Notes: generated by a model from the sequence alone, not told the origin. A stretch of 38,684 nucleotides of DNA from an uncultured Collinsella sp. (GCA_938023085.1 CALHDP010000128.1:1-38684); one strand, 5' to 3'. Positions 8,513 through 17,166 are shown, numbered from the stretch's first letter. A program made the numbers and translations.

Positions 8513-8962
8513 TCAGGCGCCGGGCCCAAGGCCGCACCTGCGCCCCAGCTCCGCCACGAGGGCGTCGTTGTCTCTGACCGAGACGATGGCGTCGCCGTCG
8601 TAGGGCGCCTCGATGTAGACGCGGTCGAGCGAGTTGGCCGTCCCCGCCCAGAGCGTCCTGGTGCGCCGGACGCCCCGCACGTGGGCGTAGGGTATCACCG
8701 AACGCGTCCCAGCGTACACGACGACGAGGCGGTCGCCGTAGAGCTCGAGGCGATTGCTGCGGACGGGAAGGGCAGCCAGGGCCACGAGGGCCGGGATGGG
8801 CAGCAGCGCGAGCCAGCCCCATAGGAGCGCGGGACTCGAGCTCAGGAAACACGCGATACACGCCGCGGATAAACCGCCCGCCACAATCACCATGGCCGCT
8901 ATGAACCACGGGTCTGTCCTGCCGGGGAACACCCGCTCCGGCCGCTCGTCCTTCTCACCCAT
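8513..8962 (-). CDS. PH-domain-containing membrane protein
   Basis: 149 residues from ATG 8962. Two hydrophobic segments near the N-terminus (WFIAAMVIVAGGLSAACIACFL and LLWGWLALLPIPALVALAAL) are followed by a compact beta domain: NRLELYGDRLVVVYAGTRSVIPYAHVRGVRRTRT and SLDRVYIEAP. This is the layout of bacterial PH-like (bPH_6 or YyaB-like) proteins. The domain presumably faces the cytoplasm; its ligand is unknown. The ribosome binding site (GGAAGGG) is moderate. It is the only complete gene in a stretch of broken ones and shares the very high GC of the PadR region. Confidence 0.7.
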   Translation of the reverse strand: MGEKDERPERVFPGRTDPWFIAAMVIVAGGLSAACIACFLSSSPALLWGWLALLPIPALVALAALPVRSNRLELYGDRLVVVYAGTRSVIPYAHVRGVRRTRTLWAGTANSLDRVYIEAPYDGDAIVSVRDNDALVAELGRRCGLGPGA

Positions 8963-9060
8963 TACGGCCCTTCCGTCTCTTGCACCCCTCCCGGAACTGT
9001 CCGCATCAGTATAGCCAATGCTTTTTCTGATTTGTTGAGAAGCCGGCATTTGGGGGCATT

Positions 9061-9345
9061 TTGGATAGCGAACAGTTCAAACAAGAAGCTGAGAAAATAG
9101 AACAAAGCCTGAGTGCCTTGAGAGTCGCCGAGCGCAATGCAGTGATTCCCTTTATGAACGGCGACTTTACCCAATGGGATCTATATCTGGCATCCTCCTC
9201 TGAGTATGCGATGAGACTGATAGACGGATTCATCTCCATGCTCGGGTCGAGGAATCTTGTTTGCGTCGCCCAGCTTCTCCGCGCACAGATTGGAGTCTGC
9301 CTGCGGACATTCGCGTTATTCGCCGCCGAAGACCGGGATGACTTT
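9061..9345 (+). pseudogene. 5' fragment of a hypothetical helical protein gene
   Basis: A TTG at 9061 has GGGGG five bases upstream. The first ~95 residues read as a real protein: EQFKQEAEKIEQSLSALRV, then EYAMRLIDGFISMLGSRN, QLLRAQIGVCLRTFALFAAEDRDDF. The pattern of an Arg-containing helix before LRTFALF is like helical proteins of unknown function, often annotated DUF5677 or HEPN-like, found in accessory regions. At about 9345 the protein-like sequence gives way to the reverse strand of an arginase fragment; the remaining frame to 9537 is antisense. Base composition is visibly lower in GC than the neighbours, suggesting separate origin. Confidence 0.55.
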
Positions 9346-9637
9346 CTCCCAAAAGGCTGCCAAGTACCATGGCGTGAGCGTTGGGGTAGTCATCATTCAA
9401 CGTGGATACATCCGGATGCGCATAGATCCAGACGATTCCAACGTTCTCGTATTTCCCGTGCAGGTAATCGAAGAGGGCAAGCGACACCATACAATTGCCG
9501 CCGACGGTCACGACTCTGTCGGGGTTTTCTGCCGTAAGCTTCCTCTGCGCATCCTGAATCCCCGCCAGGACTTCGTCCTCGGCATAGATGCGAACTGCCT
9601 CCCATTTCTCATGTCCAAGTTTTGGGACGCGTTTCAC
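9345..9637 (-). pseudogene. Arginase-family gene fragment, lacking both ends
   Basis: On the minus strand VVTVGGNCMVSLALFDYL, YENVGIVWIYAHPDVST and NAHAMVLGSLLGE match the metal-binding core of the arginase/agmatinase family (canonical GGDxS and DAHxD). Here the first Asp of DAHxD is Tyr and the Asp of GGD is Asn, so metal ligands are also gone. The frame opens just after the kinase stop (9668) with no ribosome binding site, and homology ends at LLGE where the neighbouring fragment begins. Roughly a third of a normal ~280-residue enzyme remains. Confidence 0.75.
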
Positions 9638-9667
9638 AATGCCGAGTGGGACCCCTGGACAGTCGGA

Positions 9668-10807
9668 TCACGTGGTGGCCCCCTTTGAGAGGCTTACGAG
9701 CATGGTAGTCCCGTTCTCGGAACTTGTTTCGACCTCTACCGTGCCACCGTGAAGCGCTGCAATCTCCCAAACGAGTGCTAGTCCGAGTCCTGCGCCACCG
9801 TATGCCCTGCTGCGGGATTTGTCTAGACGAAAGAACGGTTGGAAGATGCTCTCACGGTACTGCTTGGGTATTCCCGGGCCCTGGTCCTCGACTCGCAGGA
9901 ACACGTGGCTGTCGTTGTCGCAGATGGAGACGGTAACGCTCGAGTCGGTGCGGCTATAGCGGATAGCGTTTTCGGCCAGGTTAAACACCAGCCGATAGAG
10001 GAGCGTGTCGCTCCCGATTACTAGAGCGTCTCCAGCACAATTGAGGGCTATGCCCCTTTTTTCGGCAAGTGGCGCAAGGTCGGTGAGGACCTCTTCGGAC
10101 AAGGGGCCAAGCTCCACATCGTCCTCGCAAGGAACGCTGCGGAGCTCACTCATCTCGAGCAATACCTTGGCCATTCGAGACATGCGCTCGGTTTGTTCTT
10201 GTAGCAGGCCGAGTAGCTCGGCAGTTTCGGGTTGCAAACCGGAGTGCTCGGAGATGAATAGTTCAATCTGTGCTTGCATAAGGGCGAGCGGGGTGCGCAG
10301 CTCGTGTGCGGCGTTGCCGGTAAACTGACGCTGCGCAGAGAACCCTTCGCCAAGACGGGCGATCATGTCGTTGAAAGAGGCGCTGCATCGCTGTAGCTCG
10401 GTGGGCACATCTTCACTGAGTCTGATTTCGCTTAGGTTGTCAGGCTGCACACGCTCAACCTGGGCTGCAAAAGCCCGTAGCGGTTTGAGTGCACGGCCGC
10501 TCGCAAAGTATGCCAGCGCGCCGCCAAGGAGTGTGACTCCAGCCGTGATGTACCAGGTTGTCGTGCCAAAAGACTCTTGTGCGTCGTTTACGACGATCGT
10601 GACCTTGTCATCGGGGGTCGCTTTCGTTGGGTCGAACGCCTGGGGCGAATCTTCGCCGGTTGCGTTAAAGGCCGAGATGTTACTGCCGATGGCATCCATG
10701 TAGCGCATGCCCGTATAGCCGACCAGGCAGTTTGTCAGCACGCATGCTGCACACGTGAGCAGTGCCGTCATAATCGTTATGCGCCATTGCAGGGAAAGCC
10801 TTTTCAT
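9668..10807 (-). CDS. Two-component sensor histidine kinase
   Basis: 379 residues. Transmembrane segments at about 8-30 and 84-104 enclose a ~50-residue extracytoplasmic loop. After a HAMP-like stretch the H-box is NAAHELRTP with phospho-acceptor His168. The catalytic domain shows the N-box (FNLAENAIRYS, Asn280), the G1 box DQGPGIP (308-314), the F-box FQPFFRLDKS and G2 box GGAGLGLAL. The start overlaps the regulator stop by ATGA, so translation is coupled. The loop is too short for a known ligand-binding fold. Being divergent from the redox operon, it probably senses envelope redox or metal state; this is inferred from position only. Confidence 0.93.
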   Translation of the reverse strand: MKRLSLQWRITIMTALLTCAACVLTNCLVGYTGMRYMDAIGSNISAFNATGEDSPQAFDPTKATPDDKVTIVVNDAQESFGTTTWYITAGVTLLGGALAYFASGRALKPLRAFAAQVERVQPDNLSEIRLSEDVPTELQRCSASFNDMIARLGEGFSAQRQFTGNAAHELRTPLALMQAQIELFISEHSGLQPETAELLGLLQEQTERMSRMAKVLLEMSELRSVPCEDDVELGPLSEEVLTDLAPLAEKRGIALNCAGDALVIGSDTLLYRLVFNLAENAIRYSRTDSSVTVSICDNDSHVFLRVEDQGPGIPKQYRESIFQPFFRLDKSRSRAYGGAGLGLALVWEIAALHGGTVEVETSSENGTTMLVSLSKGATT

Positions 10808-11478
10808 TCGCTATCCTCCATAACGTAGCCCTCTCCAATCCGATTGCGAATCGGGTCGTATCCCAAAGCGCTGCGCAACTTTTTTCGGAGCGACGAAATA
10901 TGAACGCGGGTTGCGTTGCTAAAGCTGTTCACGCTGCTATCCCAAACGTGCTCGATAAGCTCCTCTTGGCTTACCGGTCGCCCCTGATTAAGCATCAGGT
11001 ATTCCAAGATTCCCGTTTCCTTGCGTGTAAGAGATAGAGCCTCACTGTCCACGGAAGCGATGCGCGCCTTGGTGTCAAAGCTGAGCTTTCCGCAGGCTAA
11101 TACTATGTCGCTTTGTGCGAAGCGCCTGAGGGTAAGGCTGCGGATCCTTGCCGCAAGTTCGTCCAGATGAAACGGCTTGGTAAGGTAATCGTTGGCGCCG
11201 GCATCGAGTCCGGCGACTTTATCGGATACTTCGCCACGCGCGGACAGAATCAGTACCTTAGTCTCGCAATCGGTTTTCCTAAGTTCCCTGAGCACGGTCA
11301 TGCCATCGATACGGGGAAGGTTGAGGTCGAGTACCACGAGGTCAAAGACTTCGACGCCCAGCAGGTCGAGCGCCTCCCGTCCATCGTGGCAGCAGTCGAC
11401 GCTGTATGCCAAGTTTCGCAAGCTGCGCGCGATTGCATCGCATAGTGCTCGCTCGTCTTCGACGATCAAAATACGCAT
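10804..11478 (-). CDS. OmpR-family response regulator
   Basis: 224 residues from ATG 11478 (AAGGAG upstream); an earlier GTG at 11496 lies on top of that site. Receiver domain: acidic pocket EDE at 7-9, phosphorylated Asp51 in VVLDLNLP, and conserved LTKPF lysine near residue 100. A winged helix follows, with LTRKETGILEYLMLNQG and TRVHISSLRKKLR as recognition helix, typical of OmpR/PhoB. It forms an operon with the kinase and faces the redox operon across 90 bp. Presumably it binds in that gap and controls both directions. Confidence 0.94.
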   Translation of the reverse strand: MRILIVEDERALCDAIARSLRNLAYSVDCCHDGREALDLLGVEVFDLVVLDLNLPRIDGMTVLRELRKTDCETKVLILSARGEVSDKVAGLDAGANDYLTKPFHLDELAARIRSLTLRRFAQSDIVLACGKLSFDTKARIASVDSEALSLTRKETGILEYLMLNQGRPVSQEELIEHVWDSSVNSFSNATRVHISSLRKKLRSALGYDPIRNRIGEGYVMEDSE

Positions 11479-11568
11479 AACAGTCTCCTTGCACATTCCA
11501 AATCGCGCTTAACACGGATTTTATAGTCGATATGGTCCAATGGTCGCGTAACGAAAGGAGTGGTCGAG

Positions 11569-11715
11569 TTGTTCAAAGCGGTAAAACCCATGGTACAGGT
11601 CGCTTTGTTGATCGTCGGAATTGCCATGGTGTGCTTTGGCGTTATGCGTGGCGAGGCGGATGCCGTGCTGGCCAAAGCGATTAGGCTGTGCTTGGAGTGT
11701 ATCGGAATTGGATAA
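11569..11715 (+). CDS. CD1871A-family CxxC mini-protein
   Basis: 48 residues from TTG 11569, eight bases after AAAGGAG (a GTG at 11560 overlaps that site). One membrane helix (MVQVALLIVGIAMVCFGVMRG) is followed by EADAVLAKAIRLCLECIGIG. The CLECIGIG finish is the hallmark of the small CD1871A family, found beside membrane iron-sulfur proteins in Clostridia and Coriobacteriia. The two cysteines lie in the short segment outside the membrane helix and could form a redox-active pair. The next gene begins inside its last codons. The family is named from its C. difficile member; its biochemical role is not known to me. Confidence 0.85.
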   Translation: MFKAVKPMVQVALLIVGIAMVCFGVMRGEADAVLAKAIRLCLECIGIG

Positions 11716-12610
11716 AAGAGAAAACACTGCGTCGCATGTTTTGGCCCGATTTCGCGGATTCATTCAGGCGGCGGCAACACTTATTACCAACATTCACCTG
11801 CCAAACTTTGCCAAAGGCGGCATCTATCAGGGCGCGGGAAAAACAGTTTGCGTACCTGGGCTTAATTGCTATTCGTGCCCCGCGGCATCGGGTGCGTGCC
11901 CCATTGGGTCGTTCCAGTCGGTGGTGGGTTCATCTAAGTTCAACTTTTCTTACTATGTCACCGGTACGCTCATTTTGCTCGGCGTGCTGCTGGGACGATT
12001 TGTATGCGGGTTTTTGTGCCCGTTTGGCTGGCTGCAGGAACTGCTTCACAAGATTCCCGGAAAAAAGTTCTCCACGAAAAAGCTTAAGCCGCTCACGTAC
12101 ATCAAGTACGTCGTGCTGCTGTTTGCCGTGGTGCTGCTGCCCGTCTTGGTGGTTAACGACGTGGGCATGGGCGACCCATTCTTTTGCAAGTACATCTGTC
12201 CGCAGGGTGTGCTCGAGGGCGCCATTCCGCTGGCCATTGCCAATGCCGGCATTCGATCTGCGTTGGGACATCTCTTTACTTGGAAACTTGCCGTTCTCAT
12301 TGCCGTGGTAGTGCTGAGCGTTTTGTTCTACCGCCCCTTCTGCAAATGGATTTGTCCACTCGGCGCATTCTATGCGCTCATGAATAAGGTATCCCTACTG
12401 GGGATCCGGGTCGATGCATGCAAATGTGTCTCGTGTGGCAAGTGCTCAAAGGTTTGTCAGATGGACGTTGATGTGGTCCGCGCGCCCAATCATGCCGAAT
12501 GCATCCGGTGCGGAAAGTGCATTGGGGCCTGTCCCGTCGATGCCATCAGCTATCGCTATGGCCTGGATGTGTCGGCGGAAAAGCTTCCCTTGACCGCTGA
12601 TAAAAAGTAA
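11708..12610 (+). CDS. NapH-like membrane polyferredoxin (4Fe-4S binding protein)
   Basis: 300 residues from TTG 11708, overlapping the mini-protein stop; a longer frame from 11621 would lie in the mini-protein. About five membrane helices alternate with cysteine motifs: CYSCPAASGACPIG near the N-terminus, CGFLCPFGWLQE, CKYICPQG and CKWICPLGAF. The CxxxCP motifs are typical of NapH, NosR and RdxA-type proteins. Two 4Fe-4S motifs follow at the C-terminus (CKCVSCGKCSKVCQMD and CIRCGKCIGACPVDA). It probably carries electrons from a cytoplasmic donor across the membrane. The neighbours suggest the acceptor is the CxxC peptide or the TlpA-like lipoprotein rather than nitrate or nitrous oxide reductase, of which there is no sign. 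Confidence 0.88.
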   Translation: MDKRENTASHVLARFRGFIQAAATLITNIHLPNFAKGGIYQGAGKTVCVPGLNCYSCPAASGACPIGSFQSVVGSSKFNFSYYVTGTLILLGVLLGRFVCGFLCPFGWLQELLHKIPGKKFSTKKLKPLTYIKYVVLLFAVVLLPVLVVNDVGMGDPFFCKYICPQGVLEGAIPLAIANAGIRSALGHLFTWKLAVLIAVVVLSVLFYRPFCKWICPLGAFYALMNKVSLLGIRVDACKCVSCGKCSKVCQMDVDVVRAPNHAECIRCGKCIGACPVDAISYRYGLDVSAEKLPLTADKK

Positions 12611-12639
12611 ACAAGCTTCGACAAAACGGAGGAATGACT

Positions 12640-13611
12640 ATGAAGCTTTCTAAGATTGCGGCCCTGTTTATGGTGCCGGTATTGGCCTTGTGTCTTGTGG
12701 CATGTTCGGCGCCCGGTGGCAATGCGAGCGAATCTGCGGGCTCCGATCCTAAGATCGCAGAACTCACTGCGCAGAAGCCGACCAATGCCGACGAGGCCGC
12801 CGAGCTGTATGCGAAGCTCATGCAGAAGGAGAACGAGATCTTTTCGAGTGATAACGCGCTGTGGGAAAAGGTATTCAATGCGGCAAATAAAGACTCGGCA
12901 ATGATTGAGGACGGCAGCAATTACGGCGATTTTCTGCTCAAGACCATCGACGGCGCCAAGGATGAGTTTACGGCGGATGAGCTTAAGACACTCAAGGCCG
13001 GTGCACAGCAGATCAAGGAGATCGAGGACAAGCTCGAGAGCCTGGAGAAGGAGTTCCCCGGCTGTGGAAGCACGCCGAGTGCAGGCGAGAGCGTCGACGC
13101 TTCGACCGCTGGCATGACGGCTGGTGCCAATGCTTTGAGCGAGGCGACGAAGTTCCCCAGCTTTACGGGCAAGGATCTGGATGGCAACGACGTGAATAGC
13201 GACGAGCTGTTCTCTAAGAATAAGGTCACCGTCATGAACTTCTGGTTCACTACTTGCAAGCCGTGCGTGGGCGAGCTGGGCGATCTTGAGAAACTGAATC
13301 AGGAGCTTGCCGAGAAGGGCGGCCAGGTCGTGGGCGTCAATTCCTTTACGCTCGATGGCAACAAAGGCGAGATTGCAGATGCCAAGGACGTGCTGAGCAA
13401 GAAGGGCGTGACATATAAGAACATCTGGTTCAAGTCGGATAGCGAGGCCGGTAAGTTCACGTCAAATCTGTTCTCGTTCCCGACAACGTATGTCATCGAT
13501 CAGAATGGCAACATCGTAGGGGAGCCCATCGTGGGAGCCATCAGCTCCGCCGAGCAGCGTGCAGCACTCAACAAACTTATCGACCAGGCGATTGCGAATA
13601 GCGAGCAGTAG
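12640..13611 (+). CDS. TlpA-type thioredoxin-like lipoprotein
   Basis: 323 residues; ATG 12640 is seven bases after CGGAGG (another ATG at 12634 is closer). The signal is lipoprotein-type with lipobox LVAC, lipidated Cys22. Residues 35-140 are an acidic helical region unlike standard TlpA. The thioredoxin fold covers ~170-323: FPSFTGKDLDGNDV, active site TTCKPC (Cys206, Cys209), and FPTTYVID with the cis-Pro. It should act outside the membrane as a thiol-disulfide oxidoreductase. Close spacing (29 bp) after the polyferredoxin indicates one operon, and that partner probably keeps the CKPC pair reduced. A terminator lies 80 bp downstream. Confidence 0.92.
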   Translation: MKLSKIAALFMVPVLALCLVACSAPGGNASESAGSDPKIAELTAQKPTNADEAAELYAKLMQKENEIFSSDNALWEKVFNAANKDSAMIEDGSNYGDFLLKTIDGAKDEFTADELKTLKAGAQQIKEIEDKLESLEKEFPGCGSTPSAGESVDASTAGMTAGANALSEATKFPSFTGKDLDGNDVNSDELFSKNKVTVMNFWFTTCKPCVGELGDLEKLNQELAEKGGQVVGVNSFTLDGNKGEIADAKDVLSKKGVTYKNIWFKSDSEAGKFTSNLFSFPTTYVIDQNGNIVGEPIVGAISSAEQRAALNKLIDQAIANSEQ

Positions 13612-13690
13612 AAGACGCGTAAAGCATGGCGAGGATCGTGTGTCGCTGTGCGAAGTAGTCCGCTACCTTTCAAGATAAGCTCCAGCATAT

Positions 13691-13717
13691 AGAGGTCCCG
13701 CTCGGGACCTCTTCTTT
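13691..13717 (+). terminator. Rho-independent terminator of the redox operon
   Basis: AGAGGTCCCG (13691-13700) and CGGGACCTCT (13703-13712) form a perfect 10-bp stem with a tiny loop, followed by TCTTTTGG. It lies 80 bases after the TlpA-like gene. Confidence 0.85.
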
Positions 13718-13864
13718 TGGGCACCGTCCTGCTCGTTTTTTGGTGCGGTTCGTTACATTCCTCACTGGTGTCGGTGAAAAATGGGGATAGAGTAGGACAA
13801 ACGCGTCGAATACGAACGGCGGGGGAGAGCGGGCGGGGTGCCTGCACAGGAGAGGTTGCCGTCC

Positions 13865-16800
13865 ATGCTGGAGCTCAAAGGTATTTGCAAAAGGTACGTT
13901 ACCCAGTCGTTTACGCAGGTGGCGCTCGACAGCGTAAGCCTGTCTTTTCGCGATAACGAGTTCGTGGCCATTCTGGGTCCCTCGGGTTCGGGTAAAACTA
14001 CGATGCTCAACGTTATCGGCGGACTCGACCACTTTGATTCTGGTGACCTGCTGATTGACGGTATTTCGACCAAGGACTTTCACGATCGCGATTGGGATGC
14101 CTACCGCAACAACCGCATCGGCTTTGTGTTCCAGAGCTATAACCTCATTCCGCATCAGACCATTTTGGAAAACGTTGAGCTGGCGCTGACGCTCACGGGC
14201 GTGGGGCATGCCGAGCGCCGCCAGCGTGCGCGCGAGGCGTTGGAGAAAGTCGGCCTGGGCGAGCACGTTAACAAGCGCCCGAGTCAGCTTTCGGGCGGGC
14301 AGATGCAGCGCGTGGCCATCGCCCGCGCCCTGATTAATGATCCCGAGATTGTGCTGGCAGACGAGCCGACCGGCGCCCTGGACTCAACGACATCCGTGCA
14401 GGTCATGGATCTGCTCAAGGACGTGGCGCGCGACCGTCTGGTGATTATGGTCACGCACAATCCCGAGCTGGCGTACCAGTACGCTACGCGCATCGTCAAT
14501 CTGGCGGACGGCAAGATTACCGACGATTCCGACCCTTTTGATGTTGCCAAGGCCACGCGCCGTGAGGCCAAGCCTACGCGCAAAACCTCGATGAGCTTTG
14601 TGACGGCGCTGGGGCTTTCTGCCCGAAACCTTATGACCAAAAAAGGCCGTACGGCCATGACTGCCTTTGCGGGCTCGATTGGCATTATCGGTATTGCGGC
14701 GATTCTGGCGCTGTCCAATGGCGTGAACAATTACATCAAAAAGGTCGAGGAGGATACGCTTTCGAGTTACCCGCTTACGATCTCCAAGCAGGACTACGAC
14801 CTGTCGTCCATGATGGGCGGGCAGGGGGCCGCGGATGATGACTCGCCTGAAAACGTGGATTCGTCCGACGACAGTGCCGGCGGCAAGGCTCAGGGAACCG
14901 ATAAGATTCCTGTGGTCACGGCCGTAAAGGATATGTTTGCGAGCGTTAAGTCCAACGACATGACGAGTTTTAAGGCATGGCTCGATGCCGGTGGCGACGG
15001 CATCGATAAAGAGGTCAACGCCATTCAGTACGGCTACGGTGTATCGCCGGTTGTCTATCGTGCCGGCAAGGGCGATGAGAAGCCTGTCCGGCTGGTGCCC
15101 AACGCCATGACCGAGGCCATGAGCGGAGGCGCGAGCTCGGCGGCAACGGTGAGCATGGAATCCATGGGAACCTCGGTCTTTAACGAGATGATCGACGACC
15201 AGAGCCTGCTCGACAGCCAGTACGATGTCGTCGCCGGTCACTGGCCCACGTCCGCCAACGAAGCCGTGATGGTGCTTTCGAGCCGCGGCACGGTGGGCGA
15301 CTATACGCTCTACAGCATCGGTGCGCTGGATATCGATGAGCTCAACGATCTGGTAAACAGTGCCATGACGGCCGACGGTAAGATCGAGACGCCCGAGACC
15401 GGCACCGACTTTACCTACGACGATGCGCTGTCCACGACGTTTAAGGTGCTGTCGCCGGCCGATGCGTATCGCAAAAACGAAGAGACCGGCATGTGGACCG
15501 ATATGTCTGGCGACACCGACTTTATGGCCGCCAAGGTTGCCGATGGCATCGACGTGCACATTGTGGGCGTGGTGCGACCTAACGAGACGGCCAATGCGAG
15601 CGCGTTGTCTCCGGGCATTGCCTATACGCATGCGCTGACTCGCCAGCTTATGGAGCGCGCCGCCGATTCGCAGATTGTGCAGGAGCAACTCGCCCACCCC
15701 GAGACGGATGTCTTTACGGGCAAGTCTTTCGATGAGCTGCAAGGCGAGGCCAAACAAGGCGTGGACCTGGGCAGCATGTTCAGTGTGGACGAGGCGGCGC
15801 TCAAGAGCGCGTTCTCGTTCGATACGTCTGCGCTCTCGGGCGCTGCCGGCGGTATGGACCTTTCTGGCATCGACTTGTCCGGGCTGGACATTGACCTTTC
15901 GGGCGTTGGGAAGGACATCGACTTCAGCGACATCATGGCCAAAGCGCCAGCCCCAGATTTCTCGGATATCTTTGACGGTCTGGAACTCACGCCCGAGCAA
16001 ATGCAGCAGGTGGGAACGCTGGCCAACCAGCTGTTTGAGGGCTTTTTGCAGTCTGATCAGTTTAAGGCGCTGACACCCGATGATCTTAAGGACGCATCGA
16101 AGCTTGCCGCCGCGTTCTCGGCGTATCTCGAGCATGATGCCGCAGCCCAGCAATGCCTGGGTCAGCTCAAGGCCCTCGGCGGCGATGCCCTGGCCGAGCG
16201 CCTGCAGCAGGCGATGACCGACTATGTGCAAAAGCAGCTGGCTCCGTATCTGCAGCAGGCTATGGACCAGGTGATGAAGGCAATCAGCGAGCAGATAGCG
16301 TCGACGGTATCGTCCCAGCTCAAGGCGGGCGCAGCGGGGCTTATGGACCAGATGGCGACGCAGATGTCGTCGAGTTTTGCCAACCTGGCGAGCGCTATGC
16401 GTGTGGATGCGAGCGCCTTTGCTCGTGCCATCCATTTCAACATGGACGCCGAGGACCTGAGTTCGCTCATGATGAGCTATGCCAAGGCGTCGAAGCTCAC
16501 CTACGACAACAATCTGACCACGTTGGGCTATGCGGATGAGGCCGACCCCATCTCGGTTAAGATTTTCCCGCGTGACTTTGAGGCCAAGGAGCGAGTACTC
16601 GACCATATCGATGCGTACAACAAGCAGGTCAAAGCCGCCGGCCACGATGAGCAGGCAATCTCGTACACCGACTACATGGGCATCATCATGGGCTCGGTGA
16701 CCGATATCGTGAATACCATCAGCTTGGTGCTCATCGCGTTCGTGAGCATCAGCCTGGTCGTGAGCTCCATCATGATCGGCATCATCACCTACATCAGCGT

Positions 16801-17119
16801 GCTGGAGCGCAAAAAGGAGATTGGCATCCTGCGCGCAATCGGCGCGTCGAAGCGCAACGTGGCCAACGTGTTTAACGCCGAGACCTTCATCGAAGGCCTC
16901 ATCGCCGGCGTCTTCGCTATTGTCGTCGTGGTGCTCGTGAGCTTTCCGGTCAATGCCTGGGCGCTTGCTGCCAAACAAGTACCCAATCTGATGAGCCTGC
17001 CCGTGCAGGATGCGCTGGTGCTCATCGCGATTTCGGTGCTGCTGACGGTTGTTGCCGGCCTGCTGCCGGCCCGCAGCGCATCCAAAAAAGACCCCGTGGA
17101 AGCCCTGCGCTCTGAATAA
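13865..17119 (+). CDS. MacB-like ABC transporter, fused ATPase and FtsX-type permease
   Basis: 1084 residues; ATG 13865 is nine bases after AGGAGAGG. ATPase (1-225): Walker A GPSGSGKTT at 38-46, Q-loop Gln90, signature LSGGQ 142-146, Walker B IVLADE 162-167. After a basic linker the first membrane helix (MTAFAGSIGIIGIAAILALSNGV) is near residue 270. A ~650-residue extracytoplasmic region follows, including a repetitive acidic stretch (MDLSGIDLSGLDIDLSGVG) and long amphipathic helices. Three more helices near 950-1075 make the FtsX domain, ending SASKKDPVEALRSE. The topology is that of MacB or LolCDE-type mechanotransmitters, exporting peptides or lipids, or driving envelope enzymes; the substrate is unknown. 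There is no partner gene. Confidence 0.9.
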   Translation: MLELKGICKRYVTQSFTQVALDSVSLSFRDNEFVAILGPSGSGKTTMLNVIGGLDHFDSGDLLIDGISTKDFHDRDWDAYRNNRIGFVFQSYNLIPHQTILENVELALTLTGVGHAERRQRAREALEKVGLGEHVNKRPSQLSGGQMQRVAIARALINDPEIVLADEPTGALDSTTSVQVMDLLKDVARDRLVIMVTHNPELAYQYATRIVNLADGKITDDSDPFDVAKATRREAKPTRKTSMSFVTALGLSARNLMTKKGRTAMTAFAGSIGIIGIAAILALSNGVNNYIKKVEEDTLSSYPLTISKQDYDLSSMMGGQGAADDDSPENVDSSDDSAGGKAQGTDKIPVVTAVKDMFASVKSNDMTSFKAWLDAGGDGIDKEVNAIQYGYGVSPVVYRAGKGDEKPVRLVPNAMTEAMSGGASSAATVSMESMGTSVFNEMIDDQSLLDSQYDVVAGHWPTSANEAVMVLSSRGTVGDYTLYSIGALDIDELNDLVNSAMTADGKIETPETGTDFTYDDALSTTFKVLSPADAYRKNEETGMWTDMSGDTDFMAAKVADGIDVHIVGVVRPNETANASALSPGIAYTHALTRQLMERAADSQIVQEQLAHPETDVFTGKSFDELQGEAKQGVDLGSMFSVDEAALKSAFSFDTSALSGAAGGMDLSGIDLSGLDIDLSGVGKDIDFSDIMAKAPAPDFSDIFDGLELTPEQMQQVGTLANQLFEGFLQSDQFKALTPDDLKDASKLAAAFSAYLEHDAAAQQCLGQLKALGGDALAERLQQAMTDYVQKQLAPYLQQAMDQVMKAISEQIASTVSSQLKAGAAGLMDQMATQMSSSFANLASAMRVDASAFARAIHFNMDAEDLSSLMMSYAKASKLTYDNNLTTLGYADEADPISVKIFPRDFEAKERVLDHIDAYNKQVKAAGHDEQAISYTDYMGIIMGSVTDIVNTISLVLIAFVSISLVVSSIMIGIITYISVLERKKEIGILRAIGASKRNVANVFNAETFIEGLIAGVFAIVVVVLVSFPVNAWALAAKQVPNLMSLPVQDALVLIAISVLLTVVAGLLPARSASKKDPVEALRSE

Positions 17120-17121
17120 TG

Positions 17122-17146
17122 TGACAAAGGGACGGCCACTTTGTCA
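17122..17146 (+). repeat. Hairpin repeat copy A (TGACAAAG family)
   Basis: TGACAAAG (17122-17129) pairs with CTTTGTCA (17139-17146) around GGACGGCCA. It begins two bases after the ABC transporter stop. A second, imperfect copy is at 18696-18719. It may act as a weak terminator or mRNA 3' protector, but no T run follows. Confidence 0.6.
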
Positions 17147-17166
17147 TATTGAGTGGCTTGTAAATT

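Noticed and set aside
9061..9537. Complete 158-codon gene
   Set aside because: Only the first ~95 codons look protein-like; the rest is the reverse strand of an arginase fragment.
13838..13864. Earlier GTG start of the ABC transporter
   Set aside because: AGGAGAGG nine bases before ATG 13865 and the family's usual MLELKG beginning favour the later start.
14384..16978. 864-codon open frame on the minus strand
   Set aside because: It lies antisense to the ABC transporter gene. Its His/Arg-rich composition is that of a mirrored GC-rich gene, and no family motif or ribosome binding site is visible.
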